DNA of 52,032 nucleotides from an uncultured beta proteobacterium (GTDB lineage Bacteria; Pseudomonadota; Gammaproteobacteria; Burkholderiales; Burkholderiaceae_C), in NCBI GenBank assembly GCA_903870065.1, contig CAIQBN010000516.1, forward strand, positions 1 to 52,032. Direction: 5' to 3'. Shown piece after piece: positions 30,327-41,118 of this stretch. The notes below the pieces were generated by a model. That model had not been told where the DNA came from. It worked only from the letters and a program-made list of their open reading frames with translations, and ran no database searches. The translations under genes and the position numbers were made by a program. Every line of letters starts with the position of its first letter. Position 1 is the stretch's first letter.

Positions 30327-32304
30327 GTTGTTCCAAAGCCTCCATGAATGCCTCTTGGGTTTCAATCTTCTTCATTGGAGGCAGTGCAGCCAATAGGCGC
30401 CGCCCGTAACCCATTTTTATCAAGCGCACATCACAGACCACCAGAATCCCCCGGTCCTTTTCGTGACGGATTAGTCGGCCGGCGCCTTGCTTGAGTGCAA
30501 CGGCTGCGTGGGGAATGTACAAATGCTGAAACGGCTTGCGGCCGTCTTCCTCAATTTGGCGCGATCGCGCAGCCACCAGCGGACTATCCGGCGGGGGAAA
30601 CGGCAACTTGTCGATGACCACCACCTGCAGCGCGTCGCCCGGGACGTCAACTCCCTCCCAAAAGGACACAGACGCCACCAAAACAATGCCCGGTACATGC
30701 CCATCGGGCGATGCTTTCCTGAGCCGCTCTGTCAACTCCCGCTTGGACGACTCCCCTTGAACCAGGACCTCAACCTCGGCTGAGTCCAGTATGTGGTGCC
30801 GCAACAGTTCAGCAATTTCGCGCATTGCACGCAAGGTCGTTGTCAACACCAGGGTTCGCCCGCCCAAGGTAGTCGCAATCTGGACAACCAGATTTGCAAC
30901 AGCCCGACGGTGCTGCACATCGGACGGCCCCGGAAAATGGGGTGGAACGAAGATGGCAGCCTGTTTCGCGTAGTCAAACGGGCTTGCAACCTGAAGCACT
31001 TGCGCGTGTTGCAACCCGCCTGATTCCAAAAATTCGGTCAACGTGGCGTCGTGCCCTAAGGTCGCAGAGGTAAATATCCATGACTTGGCGTTCGGCCGCT
31101 CTGAATGAACGGGTGCAATACCCCCAGGTATTGCGTTCGCAAGAATACGTGGTGATTGCACCAGTGTGGCGTACCGGCCAGTCTCTATCCAGCGAATCCA
31201 TCCAGAGGGCAATGGGTGCGAAAACACATCGAGTTCAGCCATCAGTAGAGCGGTGTGCTCCCGCAGCCCCTTCAGCGCCCCAAACAACTCTTCCATGCTG
31301 CGCAGCAAAACTTCGCATTGCTGAAGCGCCGTGTGCAGTTGCGCCAGGGCCAAACTCCAGGCGTGTTCGTCGGTGTCCGCAGGATGGGTATCGGACCAAC
31401 TCATATACGGCGAACCTTCCGCCCCGGTGCACAGCTCCTGCAGACGGCCAACCCGCTGACGCACTTCAACTACCCAGGACGCCCAATCGGGACAACTCTG
31501 AACCATCAGGTGACCGTGCTTGCCCAGATCCAGTGCATACCGGTCCAGTTGAGCCAGGGACAGCTTGCGGCAATAAAACTGCACACCAATTTCGTTGAGT
31601 TGATGGGCTTCATCAAAGACAACCGATTGCGCACTGGGCAACAACTCGGCAACCCCCGACTCACGAATTTGCAGATCGGCAAAAAACAGGTGATGGTTGA
31701 TGACCACAATATCGGCCGCCATCGCATCCCGGCGAGCCTGATTGACATGGCACGTCTGAACCTGAGGACAACTCGAGCCAATACAGTTGTCACGGGTCGA
31801 TGTGACCAAAGCGATGACCGGTGAGTAGTCGTCCATTTCGGGCAATTCCGCCAGATCGCCCGTGCGTGTGGACAGCGACCATTGCTCGATTCGAGCCAAT
31901 TGCGCTTGCGCGGTTGGATGTATGGCACGCACGTCGTGACGGGCAATGCCCAGCCGCTGCATGCAAAGGTAGCTACTGCGCCCCTTGAGCATGGCCGTAC
32001 GGGCCGGCACACCCAATGCCGCCGTCAACCGTGGAATGTCGCGCCAATACAGCTGATCTTGTAGTGTCTTGGTCGCGGTGGAGAGCAAAACACGCCCACC
32101 ACTGAGCAGCGCCGGGACCAGATACGCATAGGTTTTGCCAACCCCGGTTCCGGCCTCTACCACCAACGTGCCACCGGTTTGCATGGCCACGGCGACGGCG
32201 TGCGCCATCGTGGCCTGACCGGACCTGGGTCGAAACTCATCCACCGCCCGTGCAACCGAGCCGAGCGCGCCCAAGGCGGACGCTACTGCCGCAGGCAACG
32301 CCAT
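30298..32304 (-). CDS. ATP-dependent DNA helicase, DinG/YoaA family (XPD-like)
   Basis: A 668-aa superfamily 2 helicase. Walker A VVEAGTGVGKTYAYLVPAL near residue 50, DEAH box VVFDEAHQLNEIG near 225, motif IV-VI SVSFWEGVDVPGDAL and the Arg-finger motif KQGAGRLIRHEKDRGIL. Four cysteines between motifs Ia and II (SSYLCMQRL, NCIGSSCPQVQTC) form the expected XPD-type iron-sulfur cluster site. Such helicases unwind DNA 5'-3' during repair and fork restart. The absence of an N-terminal exonuclease domain and the length favour the YoaA/DinG type; exact orthology is not decided. Confidence 0.9.
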   Translation of the reverse strand: MALPAAVASALGALGSVARAVDEFRPRSGQATMAHAVAVAMQTGGTLVVEAGTGVGKTYAYLVPALLSGGRVLLSTATKTLQDQLYWRDIPRLTAALGVPARTAMLKGRSSYLCMQRLGIARHDVRAIHPTAQAQLARIEQWSLSTRTGDLAELPEMDDYSPVIALVTSTRDNCIGSSCPQVQTCHVNQARRDAMAADIVVINHHLFFADLQIRESGVAELLPSAQSVVFDEAHQLNEIGVQFYCRKLSLAQLDRYALDLGKHGHLMVQSCPDWASWVVEVRQRVGRLQELCTGAEGSPYMSWSDTHPADTDEHAWSLALAQLHTALQQCEVLLRSMEELFGALKGLREHTALLMAELDVFSHPLPSGWIRWIETGRYATLVQSPRILANAIPGGIAPVHSERPNAKSWIFTSATLGHDATLTEFLESGGLQHAQVLQVASPFDYAKQAAIFVPPHFPGPSDVQHRRAVANLVVQIATTLGGRTLVLTTTLRAMREIAELLRHHILDSAEVEVLVQGESSKRELTERLRKASPDGHVPGIVLVASVSFWEGVDVPGDALQVVVIDKLPFPPPDSPLVAARSRQIEEDGRKPFQHLYIPHAAVALKQGAGRLIRHEKDRGILVVCDVRLIKMGYGRRLLAALPPMKKIETQEAFMEALEQLTRPSTTGH

Positions 32305-32307
32305 ACT

Positions 32308-32511
32308 TCAGGCAGAATCATCCGGGTCGATTTCACGCTCCAGACCTGCGATTTCGTCGCGCAGCGCCAGGCGACGCTTTTTCAACCGCCGCAACAGGAG
32401 CTCATCCACCGGTGAATCGCCGGTAAAACGATCAATCAAGGCATCCAGGTCCGCGTGTTCGATACGCAGCTCAATCAGATGGCGCGGCAGAGAGTGAAGA
32501 TTTGTTACCAA
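32308..32511 (-). CDS. YdcH/DUF465 family small coiled-coil protein
   Basis: A 67-aa helical protein: LIELRIEHADLDALIDRF and LLLRRLKKRRLALRDEIAGL match the DUF465 pattern of two antiparallel helices. Function is unknown. The predicted start is TTG 32511, and no better start was found. It sits 3 bases upstream of the helicase, on the same strand, and is probably co-transcribed. Confidence 0.75.
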   Translation of the reverse strand: MVTNLHSLPRHLIELRIEHADLDALIDRFTGDSPVDELLLRRLKKRRLALRDEIAGLEREIDPDDSA

Positions 32512-32621
32512 AGTGAATGCGGGAGATTACGGGTTTAAACTACAGTGAAACGGATCGCGCGAGATCAATAATACGACCATCCTGTCCTTTTGCAGAAAGT
32601 ATTGCTCACAAGCAACCCAAC

Positions 32622-33386
32622 ATGGCTACTGGCTATCGACTCACCGCATCCACAGGCATCCATAAGGGCGACCGCGATTACCAGCAGGACCAGATTGCGC
32701 TATTGAAGCATCAGCGTGTCAACGGATGCATCCTGGCTGTGGTGGCCGATGGCATGGGCGGACGCAGCGGTGGCCGCAAGGCGTCCGATCAGGTCATGAT
32801 GACGGCCAAACAGTTGTTCGACCGCTATGATCCGGACACTGACGATGCATCGGCCATCTTGTCGCAAATCGTGCAAGAGGCGCATATCGTGATCAAGCTG
32901 ACGGCAATCTCCTCAGAGGAAGAACCCCACAGCACACTGGCGGCTTTTTTGATCAACGCCAAGGGCGATTGCCATTGGGCCCACACCGGGGATTCACGCA
33001 TATACCACTACCACGGCAACCGCTTTGTCAAGCGCACCATGGACCACTCTTATGTGCAAGCATTGGTCAACCGCGGCGAAATCACTGAAGAGCAAGCTTC
33101 AGTTCACCCCCAATCGAACATCCTGATGGGCTGCCTGGGAACCGAAAGCGAGCCACCGGTTGATTTCCACTTCATTCCACAACTGCGCCCTGGGGATGTC
33201 TTGATGGCGTGCAGTGATGGCGTTTGGCACTATTTCAATACCGGTGAATTGGGGTCGGTGCTGTCCACCCTGTCGGCACGGGAGGCAACCGAATTTCTGA
33301 TTGAAAAAGCGCGATCGCGGGGGCGCGGAGGCGGCGACAATTTATCCATAGTGGTGGTCAAGCTCGAGCCGCTGACACCAACCTGA
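32622..33386 (+). CDS. PP2C-family serine/threonine protein phosphatase
   Basis: A soluble 254-aa phosphatase with PP2C motifs: GDRDYQQDQ near residue 15, VVADGMGGRSGG with metal-binding Asp near 40, WAHTGDSRIYHY, ACSDGVWHYF and GGDNLSIVVV. It resembles Stp1-type bacterial phosphatases that reverse Ser/Thr kinase signalling; no cognate kinase is adjacent. ATG 32622 was chosen over the track start at 32517, since MATGYRLTAS begins the domain. It is divergent from the DUF465 gene across 110 bases. Confidence 0.9.
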   Translation: MATGYRLTASTGIHKGDRDYQQDQIALLKHQRVNGCILAVVADGMGGRSGGRKASDQVMMTAKQLFDRYDPDTDDASAILSQIVQEAHIVIKLTAISSEEEPHSTLAAFLINAKGDCHWAHTGDSRIYHYHGNRFVKRTMDHSYVQALVNRGEITEEQASVHPQSNILMGCLGTESEPPVDFHFIPQLRPGDVLMACSDGVWHYFNTGELGSVLSTLSAREATEFLIEKARSRGRGGGDNLSIVVVKLEPLTPT

Positions 33387-33401
33387 ACCGGGTTGCAGGC
33401 A

Positions 33402-34007
33402 CTATGGCGTGACTGCTGGAAGCGGCGCAGCACCTGGCCCTTTTTCCTTTATTTTTTTCTCACGCTCAACACGACGGCGCTCGGCGGCGCGCTGCTTTTC
33501 AGCATAGGCTTCCCGGTTTTTTGCAATAGTCTGCGCATCCATTGCAGCGGCTTTGGCACGTGACGCCGCCGGTACTGGTGGCTTGGAGTGTTTTTTAATT
33601 TTGTCATCCACTACGCTTTGACGATCCTGCGCAGTTGTTCCAGACCCCTTTTCGGGCTGACCTGATTGCTGCAGCGCACGCTCAGCTGCTTTCTCCTGGT
33701 TGCTGCGGATTTGTTCAGCACCTTTTTCCTGCCGGTCCGCATCATTCAGGTGGGCTTCCTGCCGCTTCAGGTCTGCCAGCATTTCACGGCGCGCCAGGCT
33801 GACTTTGTTCTGGCAATCCGTCACCGCAAACTTGGACCAACAGGCAGCCTCCTGAGCATCCAATTCTGCCGTTCTTTCTTTACGGACGGCATCAATGCGT
33901 TGGCGCATGGCATCGCGCTCACTCTTACCCGGTGCAACCTCTGCCTGACACCAACCGATTGACGTCCAGAGCGCACCCAACAGCGCAATCCAACTTACCC
34001 TGATCAT
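33402..34007 (-). CDS. Secreted charged coiled-coil protein of unknown function
   Basis: A 201-aa protein with a signal peptide (IALLGALWTSIGWCQA) and a very charged helical body. A segment with two cysteines (AACWSKFAVTDCQNKVSLARR) may form a disulfide, and the C-terminal third is a Lys/Arg/Glu-rich coiled coil (AAERRRVEREKKIKEKG). The ATG overlaps the zapE stop (ATGA), so it is translationally coupled to it. I do not recognise the family; a periplasmic location is inferred. Confidence 0.7.
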   Translation of the reverse strand: MIRVSWIALLGALWTSIGWCQAEVAPGKSERDAMRQRIDAVRKERTAELDAQEAACWSKFAVTDCQNKVSLARREMLADLKRQEAHLNDADRQEKGAEQIRSNQEKAAERALQQSGQPEKGSGTTAQDRQSVVDDKIKKHSKPPVPAASRAKAAAMDAQTIAKNREAYAEKQRAAERRRVEREKKIKEKGPGAAPLPAVTP

Positions 34008-35110
34008 GTCAGGCCGGTGTCCACCGTGCGACGCTCCAGCGACAAATACTCTTGTGACTGCATTTCGCTTAGGCGGGAAACAGTTCGTGGAAACTCATGT
34101 GCCATCGGACCATCGGTATACAAATCGGCGGGCTCGACCTGAGCCGACATCACCAACTTGACCCTGCGGTCATACAAAACATCGATCAACCAGGTAAATC
34201 GGCGCGCCTCTGACGCCATGCGCAGTGGCATATGCGGCACATCGCTCAAAAAAACAGTATGAAACAGAGACGCTATTTCCAAATAATCATTTTGGGACCG
34301 CGGGCCACCACACAGGGTCTTGAAGTCAAACCACACCATGCCGCCGGCCTTGCGCCGGGCGCGGATCTGGCGCGACTCAATGTGCAGCACCGGATCTTCA
34401 TCATGCGTTTCTTCCAGCGTATTAAACGCCTGTTCCATCGCACTGTCGGCGAGCGGACCATTTGGCACGTGGTAGAGCGTCATTGCCTCCATGGTGCGGC
34501 GACGGTAGTCCGTCCCGTTGTCGACATTGATCACTTCCAGCCGTGAATTGAGCAATGCAATCGCAGGCAAAATCCGGTCCCTGTGCAACCCACCGGGATA
34601 CAAGCCATCGGGATGAAAGTTCGACGTCGTGACGAACCCCACACCGTTTTCAAACAATGCCGCCAGCAAGCGGTGCAAGATCATGGCGTCGGTGATATCG
34701 GCCACATGAAATTCATCGAAACAGATCAGGCGAAAGCGCTTGGACATGCGCTTGGCCAATTCATCGAGGGGATTAACGGTACCCTGCAAGTCCGCGAGTT
34801 CGCGGTGCACTTCGCGCATGAATTCGTGAAAATGCAGGCGGGTTTTGCGTTTGAGCGGGACCGCGTTATAAAAGCAGTCCATCAAAAAACTCTTGCCGCG
34901 CCCTACCCCGCCAAACATGTAAACCCCCCGGGGAACATCCGGGCGATTGATCAGTTTTTTCAGCGCATTGGAGCGTTTCGCCTTAAAAGCGGTCCATTCC
35001 GTAGCGCAACGCTCCAGCGCCTCTATGGCACGCAATTGCGCTGGATCGGCGGCGTAGCCACGGTTGGCCAATTCCGCCTCGTAGGTTTGCCTCACACTCA
35101 ACGCAGCCAC
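34004..35110 (-). CDS. zapE: Cell division protein ZapE (AFG1-like ATPase)
   Basis: ZapE is an AAA-type ATPase that associates with the Z-ring and destabilises FtsZ polymers under low oxygen or heat. The 368-aa protein has Walker A MFGGVGRGKSFLMDCFYNAV near residue 65, Walker B LICFDEFHVADITDAM, GVGFVTTSNFHPDGLYPGGL and the C-terminal SRLSEMQSQEYL. The track start is GTG 35110; a TTG at 35101 (MSVRQTYEAEL) with GGAG 8 bases upstream is an equally good start. It follows the odh operon as commonly seen in Burkholderiales. Confidence 0.93.
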   Translation of the reverse strand: MAALSVRQTYEAELANRGYAADPAQLRAIEALERCATEWTAFKAKRSNALKKLINRPDVPRGVYMFGGVGRGKSFLMDCFYNAVPLKRKTRLHFHEFMREVHRELADLQGTVNPLDELAKRMSKRFRLICFDEFHVADITDAMILHRLLAALFENGVGFVTTSNFHPDGLYPGGLHRDRILPAIALLNSRLEVINVDNGTDYRRRTMEAMTLYHVPNGPLADSAMEQAFNTLEETHDEDPVLHIESRQIRARRKAGGMVWFDFKTLCGGPRSQNDYLEIASLFHTVFLSDVPHMPLRMASEARRFTWLIDVLYDRRVKLVMSAQVEPADLYTDGPMAHEFPRTVSRLSEMQSQEYLSLERRTVDTGLT

Positions 35111-35126
35111 TCCGTGAATCTATTAT

Positions 35127-35178
35127 TTTGATAGCTAACAACGCAATGTTGACGAGGGCTAGGCACCACTTTTATCAA
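35127..35178. repeat. Dispersed intergenic repeat, copy 2 (lpdA-zapE gap)
   Basis: TTTTGATAGCTAACAACGC followed by GACGAGGGCTAGGCACC resembles the copies at 10253 and 51744. The ends TTGATA and TATCAA are inverted. The element fills almost the whole 76-base gap between lpdA and zapE. Confidence 0.5.
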
Positions 35179-35186
35179 TTGAAATG

Positions 35187-36614
35187 TTAAAAGTTCAGGG
35201 TCCGCTTGTCAACCGCCAGCGCCGCTTCTTTGGTGGCCTCGCTTAAAGACGGATGCGCATGGCAAATGCGGGCAATGTCTTCCGCGCTGGCCTTGAATTC
35301 CATGGCCACCACGGCCTCTGAAATCAACTCGCTGGCTTGCGGTCCGACAATATGCACGCCCAGGATTTCGTCCGTTGTGGCATCGGCCAAAAACTTCACA
35401 AAACCCGTAGTGTCGCCCAGCGCGCGCGCGCGGCCGTTGGCCAAAAACGGGAAAGACCCCGCCTTGTAGGCAACCCCGTCCGCCTTGAGCTGCTGCTCGG
35501 TGCGTCCAACCCATGCAATTTCCGGGCTGGTATAGATCACCCAGGGAATGGTGTTGAAGTTGACATGGCCGTGCTGGCCTGCAATACATTCCGCTACCGC
35601 CACACCCTCTTCCTCGGCCTTGTGTGCCAGCATCGGGCCGCGCACCACATCACCCACCGCCCAAACACCAGGCAAGTTGGTCTTGCAGTCGGCGTCTACG
35701 ACGATAGCTCCGCGCTCATCGAGCTGCAAGCCCACGGCCTCGGCGTTCAAACCGATGGTATTGGGCGAGCGTCCGATAGAGATAATGAGTTTGTCGACAT
35801 CCAGGGACTGCGCTTCGCCCTTGGCGTTGGTGTAGGCAATCGACACGCCCTTTTTGCCCGACTTGATGTCGCCCACCGTGACGCCCAACTCAATCTTGAG
35901 ACCCTGCTTGGTGAAAGCCTTGTGGGCTTCCTTGGCGACTTGATCGTCCACCACACCCAAAAAGGTTGGAAGACCCTCCAGAATCGTGACATCGGCACCC
36001 AGGCGACGCCAAACCGAACCCATTTCCAGGCCGATCACGCCCGAGCCAATGACGCCGAGCTTTTTAGGCACGGCACCCACGCGCAGCGCCCCATCATTGG
36101 ACAAAATGCGCTCTTCATCAAACGGCGTTCCGGGCAGGGCCCGCGCGTTAGATCCGGTTGCCACAATGATGTTCTTGCCCAGCAAGGACTCCTCTGCCGC
36201 GCCAGCCACGTTGATCACGTAGCTGCCCTCGACCGCCTTCACAAAGGACGCTCGGCCGTGAAAAAAAGTGACCTTGTTCTTCTTCAGCAGGTATTGGATA
36301 CCGTCGTTGTTCTGCTTCACGACGCTGTCCTTGCGGGCAATCATCTTGGCCACATCCATGCTCACGCCTTTGACCTCAATGCCGTGTTCAGCAAAGTGGT
36401 GATTGGCATGGTGAAAATGCTCAGACGATTGCAGCAAGGCCTTGGACGGTATGCAGCCCACATTGGTACACGTGCCACCCAGCGCCGGACCGCCTTTTTC
36501 GTTCTTCCACTCATCCACGCAGGCCACGTTAAAGCCCAGCTGGGCCGCACGAATTGCGGCAATGTAACCACCGGGGCCACCCCCGATGACAATCACGTCA
36601 AATTGTTTGCTCAT
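35187..36614 (-). CDS. lpdA: Dihydrolipoyl dehydrogenase (E3)
   Basis: The FAD enzyme that reoxidises the lipoyl group of the 2-oxoglutarate dehydrogenase complex, reducing NAD+. The 475-aa protein has the FAD motif [19 protein letters not shown], the redox disulfide [16 protein letters not shown], the NAD-binding [41 protein letters not shown] and the catalytic His-Glu segment [14 protein letters not shown]. It is the third gene of the odhA-odhB-lpdA operon. Confidence 0.97.
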   Translation of the reverse strand: MSKQFDVIVIGGGPGGYIAAIRAAQLGFNVACVDEWKNEKGGPALGGTCTNVGCIPSKALLQSSEHFHHANHHFAEHGIEVKGVSMDVAKMIARKDSVVKQNNDGIQYLLKKNKVTFFHGRASFVKAVEGSYVINVAGAAEESLLGKNIIVATGSNARALPGTPFDEERILSNDGALRVGAVPKKLGVIGSGVIGLEMGSVWRRLGADVTILEGLPTFLGVVDDQVAKEAHKAFTKQGLKIELGVTVGDIKSGKKGVSIAYTNAKGEAQSLDVDKLIISIGRSPNTIGLNAEAVGLQLDERGAIVVDADCKTNLPGVWAVGDVVRGPMLAHKAEEEGVAVAECIAGQHGHVNFNTIPWVIYTSPEIAWVGRTEQQLKADGVAYKAGSFPFLANGRARALGDTTGFVKFLADATTDEILGVHIVGPQASELISEAVVAMEFKASAEDIARICHAHPSLSEATKEAALAVDKRTLNF

Positions 36615-36625
36615 GGCATCTTTCC

Positions 36626-37882
36626 TTAGATATCAAACAAGAGACGCGCCGGATCTTCCAGTGCTTCCTTCATGGCAACCAGGCCCAGCACCGCCTCGCG
36701 GCCGTCAATGATGCGGTGGTCGTAGGACATGGCGAAGTAGTTCATGGGGCGCACCACGACCTGGCCGTTTTCAACCATGGCACGGTCTTTGGTTGCATGC
36801 ACACCCAAAATGGCCGATTGCGGCGGGTTGATGATGGGCGTGGACATCATGGAGCCAAAAGTGCCACCGTTGGAGATGGAGAATGTGCCGCCGGTCATGT
36901 CTTCAATGCCAAGCTTGCCGTCCTTGGCTTTCTGACCGTACTCAGCGATCTTCTTCTCGATATCGGCAAAGCTCATCTGGTCAGCGTTGCGCAAAATGGG
37001 AACCACCAGGCCACGTGGCGAACCCACCGCAATACCGATGTCGAAGTAGCCGTGGTACACGATGTCGGTCCCGTCCACGGATGCGTTGAGCACCGGGAAC
37101 TTCTTCAACGCATGCACTGCCGCCTTGACAAAAAAGCTCATAAAGCCGAGCTTGACGCCGTGTTCCTTCTCGAAACGCTCTTGCATACGCTTGCGCATAT
37201 CCATGACCGGGGCCATGTTGATTTCATTGAAGGTCGTCAAAATCGCATTGGTGCTTTGCGATTGCAGCAAACGCTCTGCAACGCGGGCACGCAGCCGGCT
37301 CATGGGGACGCGCTGCTCAGGGCGATCGCCCAAATCGACTGACGGAGCCGCCACCTGGGGCAAGGAAGTTGTGCGGACTCCGGTTGGAATCGGGCTAGCA
37401 GCCACTGCCTTGTTTGCAGCACCTGCCGCAACGGCACCCAGCACATCACCCTTGGTGACCCGGCCGTCCTTGCCCGTTCCGGCAACCGCACTGACCGACA
37501 AATTATTGTCAGCCAGCAACTTGGCAGCCGCGGGCATGGCAACGCCGGCCTTGGAATTGGAAGCGGGAGCCGCCGCAGCCGCTGGGGCAGCCACTGCAGT
37601 AGCCGCCGCCGCGGGCGCCGCAGCGCCAGCACCGGCCGTGCCTTCGGTATCGATGCGGGCAATGAGCTGCTCGGCAGCAACCGTCGCGCCATCGGGTGCA
37701 ACCAGTTCCACCAGCACGCCTGCGCTGGGCGCCGGCACTTCCAGAACCACCTTGTCGGTCTCGACTTCAATCAGGATTTCGTCCACCAGGACCAGATCAC
37801 CGACCTTCTTTTTCCATTGCAACAGCGTGGCTTCGGCCACCGACTCAGACAGCTGAGGGACTTTTACTTCTACGATTGCCAT
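36626..37882 (-). CDS. sucB: 2-oxoglutarate dehydrogenase E2, dihydrolipoyl succinyltransferase
   Basis: The E2 core transfers succinyl groups to CoA in the TCA cycle. The 418-aa protein has one lipoyl domain (lysine in [16 protein letters not shown] near residue 43), an Ala/Pro-rich swinging linker, a peripheral-subunit-binding domain ([20 protein letters not shown]) and the catalytic domain ending in [12 protein letters not shown] with the active His. The gene (also named odhB) sits 11 bases upstream of lpdA. Confidence 0.97.
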   Translation of the reverse strand: MAIVEVKVPQLSESVAEATLLQWKKKVGDLVLVDEILIEVETDKVVLEVPAPSAGVLVELVAPDGATVAAEQLIARIDTEGTAGAGAAAPAAAATAVAAPAAAAAPASNSKAGVAMPAAAKLLADNNLSVSAVAGTGKDGRVTKGDVLGAVAAGAANKAVAASPIPTGVRTTSLPQVAAPSVDLGDRPEQRVPMSRLRARVAERLLQSQSTNAILTTFNEINMAPVMDMRKRMQERFEKEHGVKLGFMSFFVKAAVHALKKFPVLNASVDGTDIVYHGYFDIGIAVGSPRGLVVPILRNADQMSFADIEKKIAEYGQKAKDGKLGIEDMTGGTFSISNGGTFGSMMSTPIINPPQSAILGVHATKDRAMVENGQVVVRPMNYFAMSYDHRIIDGREAVLGLVAMKEALEDPARLLFDI

Positions 37883-37925
37883 TTTGTTCTTTCCGTATAT
37901 TGATGTTTGCGTGTGGATGGTGGCA

Positions 37926-40814
37926 TTACTTGGTCAAAATAAAGCCCTTGAGCTTGCCAAACGCACCCTCGACCAATGATTTCTGCTGCTCCATGTGCAG
38001 GTGGGAATAGCCCACCGCTGGCGACGCCGATGCTGCGCGGCCGGAGTAACCCAGGCGCTGACCCTCAGCCATGTTTTCATGAATATTGTGCTGAATGAAA
38101 AACCAGGCACCCTGGTTTTGTGGCTCATCCTGGCACCACACGATGTCGGCTGCATTCGGATACTTTTTCAGCTCCGATGCGAATGCCTTGTGCGGGAACG
38201 GATACAACTGCTCAACCCGAATAATGGCAACGTCTTCAATACCCTTTTCTTCGCGCTTCTTGACCAGGTCGTAGTACACCTTGCCAGAGCAGGCCAATAA
38301 GCGCTTGACCTTGTCCGCTTTGAGCTCCTTGTTTTCCGGAATAACGGTCTGGAACCCGCCCTTGGTGAACTCGGACAGCGGCGACGCCGCATCCTTGGCG
38401 CGCAACAACGACTTGGGCGTCATGATCACCAGCGGCTTGCGCAAGTTGCGCACCATCTGGCGGCGCAGCAAGTGGAAGATCTGGCTGGCGGTGGTGGGCT
38501 GTACCACTTGCATGTTGGTATCGGCACTCAACTGCATAAAACGCTCCAGGCGTGCCGAGCTGTGCTCCGGGCCCTGGCCTTCATAGCCGTGGGGAAGCAT
38601 CAGCGTAATGCCGTTGACGCGGCCCCACTTCACTTCACCCGAGGCAATAAACTGGTCAATCACCACCTGCGCACCATTGGCAAAGTCGCCAAACTGGGCT
38701 TCCCAGATCACGCAGGTGTTGGGGTCATTGGAGGCATAACCGTATTCAAAGGCCAGCACTGCCTCTTCTGACAGGATCGAGTCAATGACCACAAACGGCG
38801 CCTGGCTGGGTGCAATATGCTCCAGCGGCGTGTAAATGCCTTCATCAAACTTTTCCCGATTCTGGTCGTGTATGACCGAATGGCGGTGCGTAAAGGTGCC
38901 CCGTCCGCAGTCCTCGCCGCTCAGGCGCACACCATAGCCGCTGGCCACCAGCGAGGCAAACGCCATGCTTTCACCCATGCCCCAATCCACCGGAACTTCG
39001 CCTCGGCCCATGGCTGCACGGTCGTCGTAGACCTTCTTCACCAGCGAGTGCGGCGTAATCGTGGGTGGCAAGGTAGTCAACTTCTCGGCCAACCGCTTCC
39101 ACTCCACCAGGGGAATCGCGGTGTCACCGGCATCCGTCCACTTTTTGCCGATAAAGGGCGTCCAGTCGACCGCAAACTTGCTCTTGAAATTGGTTAGCAC
39201 CGGGTCGAATGTGCTCTTGCCAGCATCCAGCGCAGCGCGCATGGCCTTGACCATGTCTTCACCCAGCGTCTCGCCAAAGCCCTGCGCGGCCAGTTTGTCG
39301 GCGTACAACTTGCGCGTACCGGGGTGCGCAGCAATTTTTTTGTACATCAGGGGCTGCGTCAGCATCGGTGTGTCTTGCTCGTTGTGGCCCAGTTTGCGGA
39401 AGCAAATAATGTCCACCACCACATCCTTCTGGAACGCCATGCGGTATTCCAGCGCCAACTGCGTGCACAGCACCACCGCCTCGGGGTCGTCGCCGTTCAC
39501 ATGCAACACCGGCGCTTCAATCATCTTGACCACATCCGAGCAATACAGCGTGGAGCGGCTGTCGCGCGGGTCGCTGGTGGTGAAACCAATCTGGTTGTTG
39601 ATCACAATATGCACCGTGCCACCCGTGCTGTAGCCACGGGTTTCTGCCAGCGCCAAGGTTTCCATCACGACGCCCTGCCCGGCAAACGCGGCATCTCCGT
39701 GCACCAGCACCGGCAGCACCTGCTTGCCCTTGGGGTCTGAGCGACGGTCCATGCGGGCCCGCACCGAGCCCTCAACCACGGGGTTCACAATCTCAAGGTG
39801 CGACGGGTTGAACGCCAGTGTCAAGTGCACCGGTCCGCCCGGGGTCGTGACATCCGAGCTGAAGCCCTGGTGGTATTTCACGTCACCGCTGGGCAGATCT
39901 TCAGGCGCAGTGTGGTCAAACTCGGCAAACAGGTCAGCCGGCACCTTGCCCAGTGAATTCACCAGCACGTTGAGGCGGCCGCGGTGGGCCATGCCGATCA
40001 CAATTTCCTGCAAGCCCTGGGTGCCGCCGGTCTGGATCAGTTCGTCCATCGAGGCAATAAAGCTCTCGCCGCCTTCCAGCGAGAAGCGCTTCTGACCCAC
40101 ATATTTGGTGTGCAGAAAACGCTCCAGCCCTTCTGCCGCAGTCAGACGGTCCAGAATATGAAGCTTCTTCTCTTTGGTGAAGTGGGGTTTGCTGCGAATG
40201 GATTCGAGCTTTTCCTGCCACCAGCGCTTGTGACCCTGGTCCGTCAGGTACATGTACTCTGCGCCAATGCTGCCGCAGTAGGTTTCGCGCAGAGCATTCA
40301 TCAGCTCGCGCAGGCTCATCATGTCTTTGCCGAAAAAAGTATTGCTCGTGTTAAACACGGTTTCCTGGTCGGCATCGGTAAATCCGTAGAAAGCCGGGTC
40401 CAGTTCAGGAATATGTTCGCGCTCGGTGCGCTTCAGGGGATCGAGGTCTGCCCAACGCTGGCCCACATTGCGGTGCGCAGCGATCAACTGCTGCGCCGCG
40501 GTGCGCTTGCGACCCATTTCGGCATCCGCACTGGCCTGCACAACCCGGGTTCCGCCCTGCTTTGCGCGCTCGGCAAAGGCATTGACCACTGGCAGATGCG
40601 GCACATCGCGCGCATCGCTGCCATCAACAGCGGGAACATGCTGCAAGGCGTCGAAGTAGTCGCGCCAGGAGTCGGTCACGCTGCCGGGGTTGGAAAGATA
40701 GTTTTCGTACATCTCCTCGACGTATGGCGCATTGCCACCGAAAAGGTATGTATTGCCTGCATAGGCGTGATAAATCGACGCCGGGTTCGTCTTTTGGGAC
40801 GTTGTTTCACTCAT
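37926..40814 (-). CDS. sucA: 2-oxoglutarate dehydrogenase E1
   Basis: The thiamine-diphosphate E1 component that decarboxylates 2-oxoglutarate. It is 962 aa, with the N-terminal E2-binding segment ([20 protein letters not shown]), [39 protein letters not shown] and [20 protein letters not shown] (TPP pocket). ISGEDCGRG-like [18 protein letters not shown] and [20 protein letters not shown] follow. ATG 40814 has GGAGG 10 bases upstream. Also called odhA. Confidence 0.97.
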   Translation of the reverse strand: MSETTSQKTNPASIYHAYAGNTYLFGGNAPYVEEMYENYLSNPGSVTDSWRDYFDALQHVPAVDGSDARDVPHLPVVNAFAERAKQGGTRVVQASADAEMGRKRTAAQQLIAAHRNVGQRWADLDPLKRTEREHIPELDPAFYGFTDADQETVFNTSNTFFGKDMMSLRELMNALRETYCGSIGAEYMYLTDQGHKRWWQEKLESIRSKPHFTKEKKLHILDRLTAAEGLERFLHTKYVGQKRFSLEGGESFIASMDELIQTGGTQGLQEIVIGMAHRGRLNVLVNSLGKVPADLFAEFDHTAPEDLPSGDVKYHQGFSSDVTTPGGPVHLTLAFNPSHLEIVNPVVEGSVRARMDRRSDPKGKQVLPVLVHGDAAFAGQGVVMETLALAETRGYSTGGTVHIVINNQIGFTTSDPRDSRSTLYCSDVVKMIEAPVLHVNGDDPEAVVLCTQLALEYRMAFQKDVVVDIICFRKLGHNEQDTPMLTQPLMYKKIAAHPGTRKLYADKLAAQGFGETLGEDMVKAMRAALDAGKSTFDPVLTNFKSKFAVDWTPFIGKKWTDAGDTAIPLVEWKRLAEKLTTLPPTITPHSLVKKVYDDRAAMGRGEVPVDWGMGESMAFASLVASGYGVRLSGEDCGRGTFTHRHSVIHDQNREKFDEGIYTPLEHIAPSQAPFVVIDSILSEEAVLAFEYGYASNDPNTCVIWEAQFGDFANGAQVVIDQFIASGEVKWGRVNGITLMLPHGYEGQGPEHSSARLERFMQLSADTNMQVVQPTTASQIFHLLRRQMVRNLRKPLVIMTPKSLLRAKDAASPLSEFTKGGFQTVIPENKELKADKVKRLLACSGKVYYDLVKKREEKGIEDVAIIRVEQLYPFPHKAFASELKKYPNAADIVWCQDEPQNQGAWFFIQHNIHENMAEGQRLGYSGRAASASPAVGYSHLHMEQQKSLVEGAFGKLKGFILTK

Positions 40815-41118
40815 ATTCCGCTGACCTCCGTTTCCCTTGGGGAAACATTAGCTGGTTAAAGCTGATTTAAATTAACCTTCCGCGGCACGGCTGAACCGTT
40901 TGGCGGATGCGACAGTGGCGTGGGAAGGGCCTTAGTTACGGGGGTGATTGTGCCACCGAATAATCACCGATCAGATCCAGTGGCTTTCACGCAAGAACCG
41001 CGGAAGTGTCACGTAATGCCCTTACACGCGGCTTTCGCGCAATGCCACCATTTCGCTGCCCCACAATGCAAGTCCGTGGACAGCGCAGGCCAAGCAAGCA
41101 TGTCAGAGGAGAAAGACC
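40815..41118. promoter_or_regulatory. Divergent gap sucA/yedK with a leader hairpin at 40830-40846
   Basis: This 304-base gap holds no convincing gene. Next to sucA is a perfect 7-bp inverted repeat GTTTCCC-TTG-GGGAAAC ending one base upstream of the sucA GGAGG ribosome-binding site, so it would form in the leader RNA. AT-rich sequence at 40850-40880 could hold the sucA promoter. On the plus side, GGAG lies 8 bases before the yedK start. No other signals were recognised. Confidence 0.4.

Noticed and set aside
35337-36629. 430-aa plus-strand ORF
   Set aside because: Antisense shadow of lpdA; no recognisable motif, and the lpdA frame has all catalytic motifs.
37062-37856. 264-aa plus-strand Ala/Thr/Ser-rich ORF
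   Set aside because: Antisense of the sucB Ala-rich linker; low-complexity artefact.
39984-40859. 291-aa plus-strand ORF
   Set aside because: Antisense shadow of sucA without domain features.
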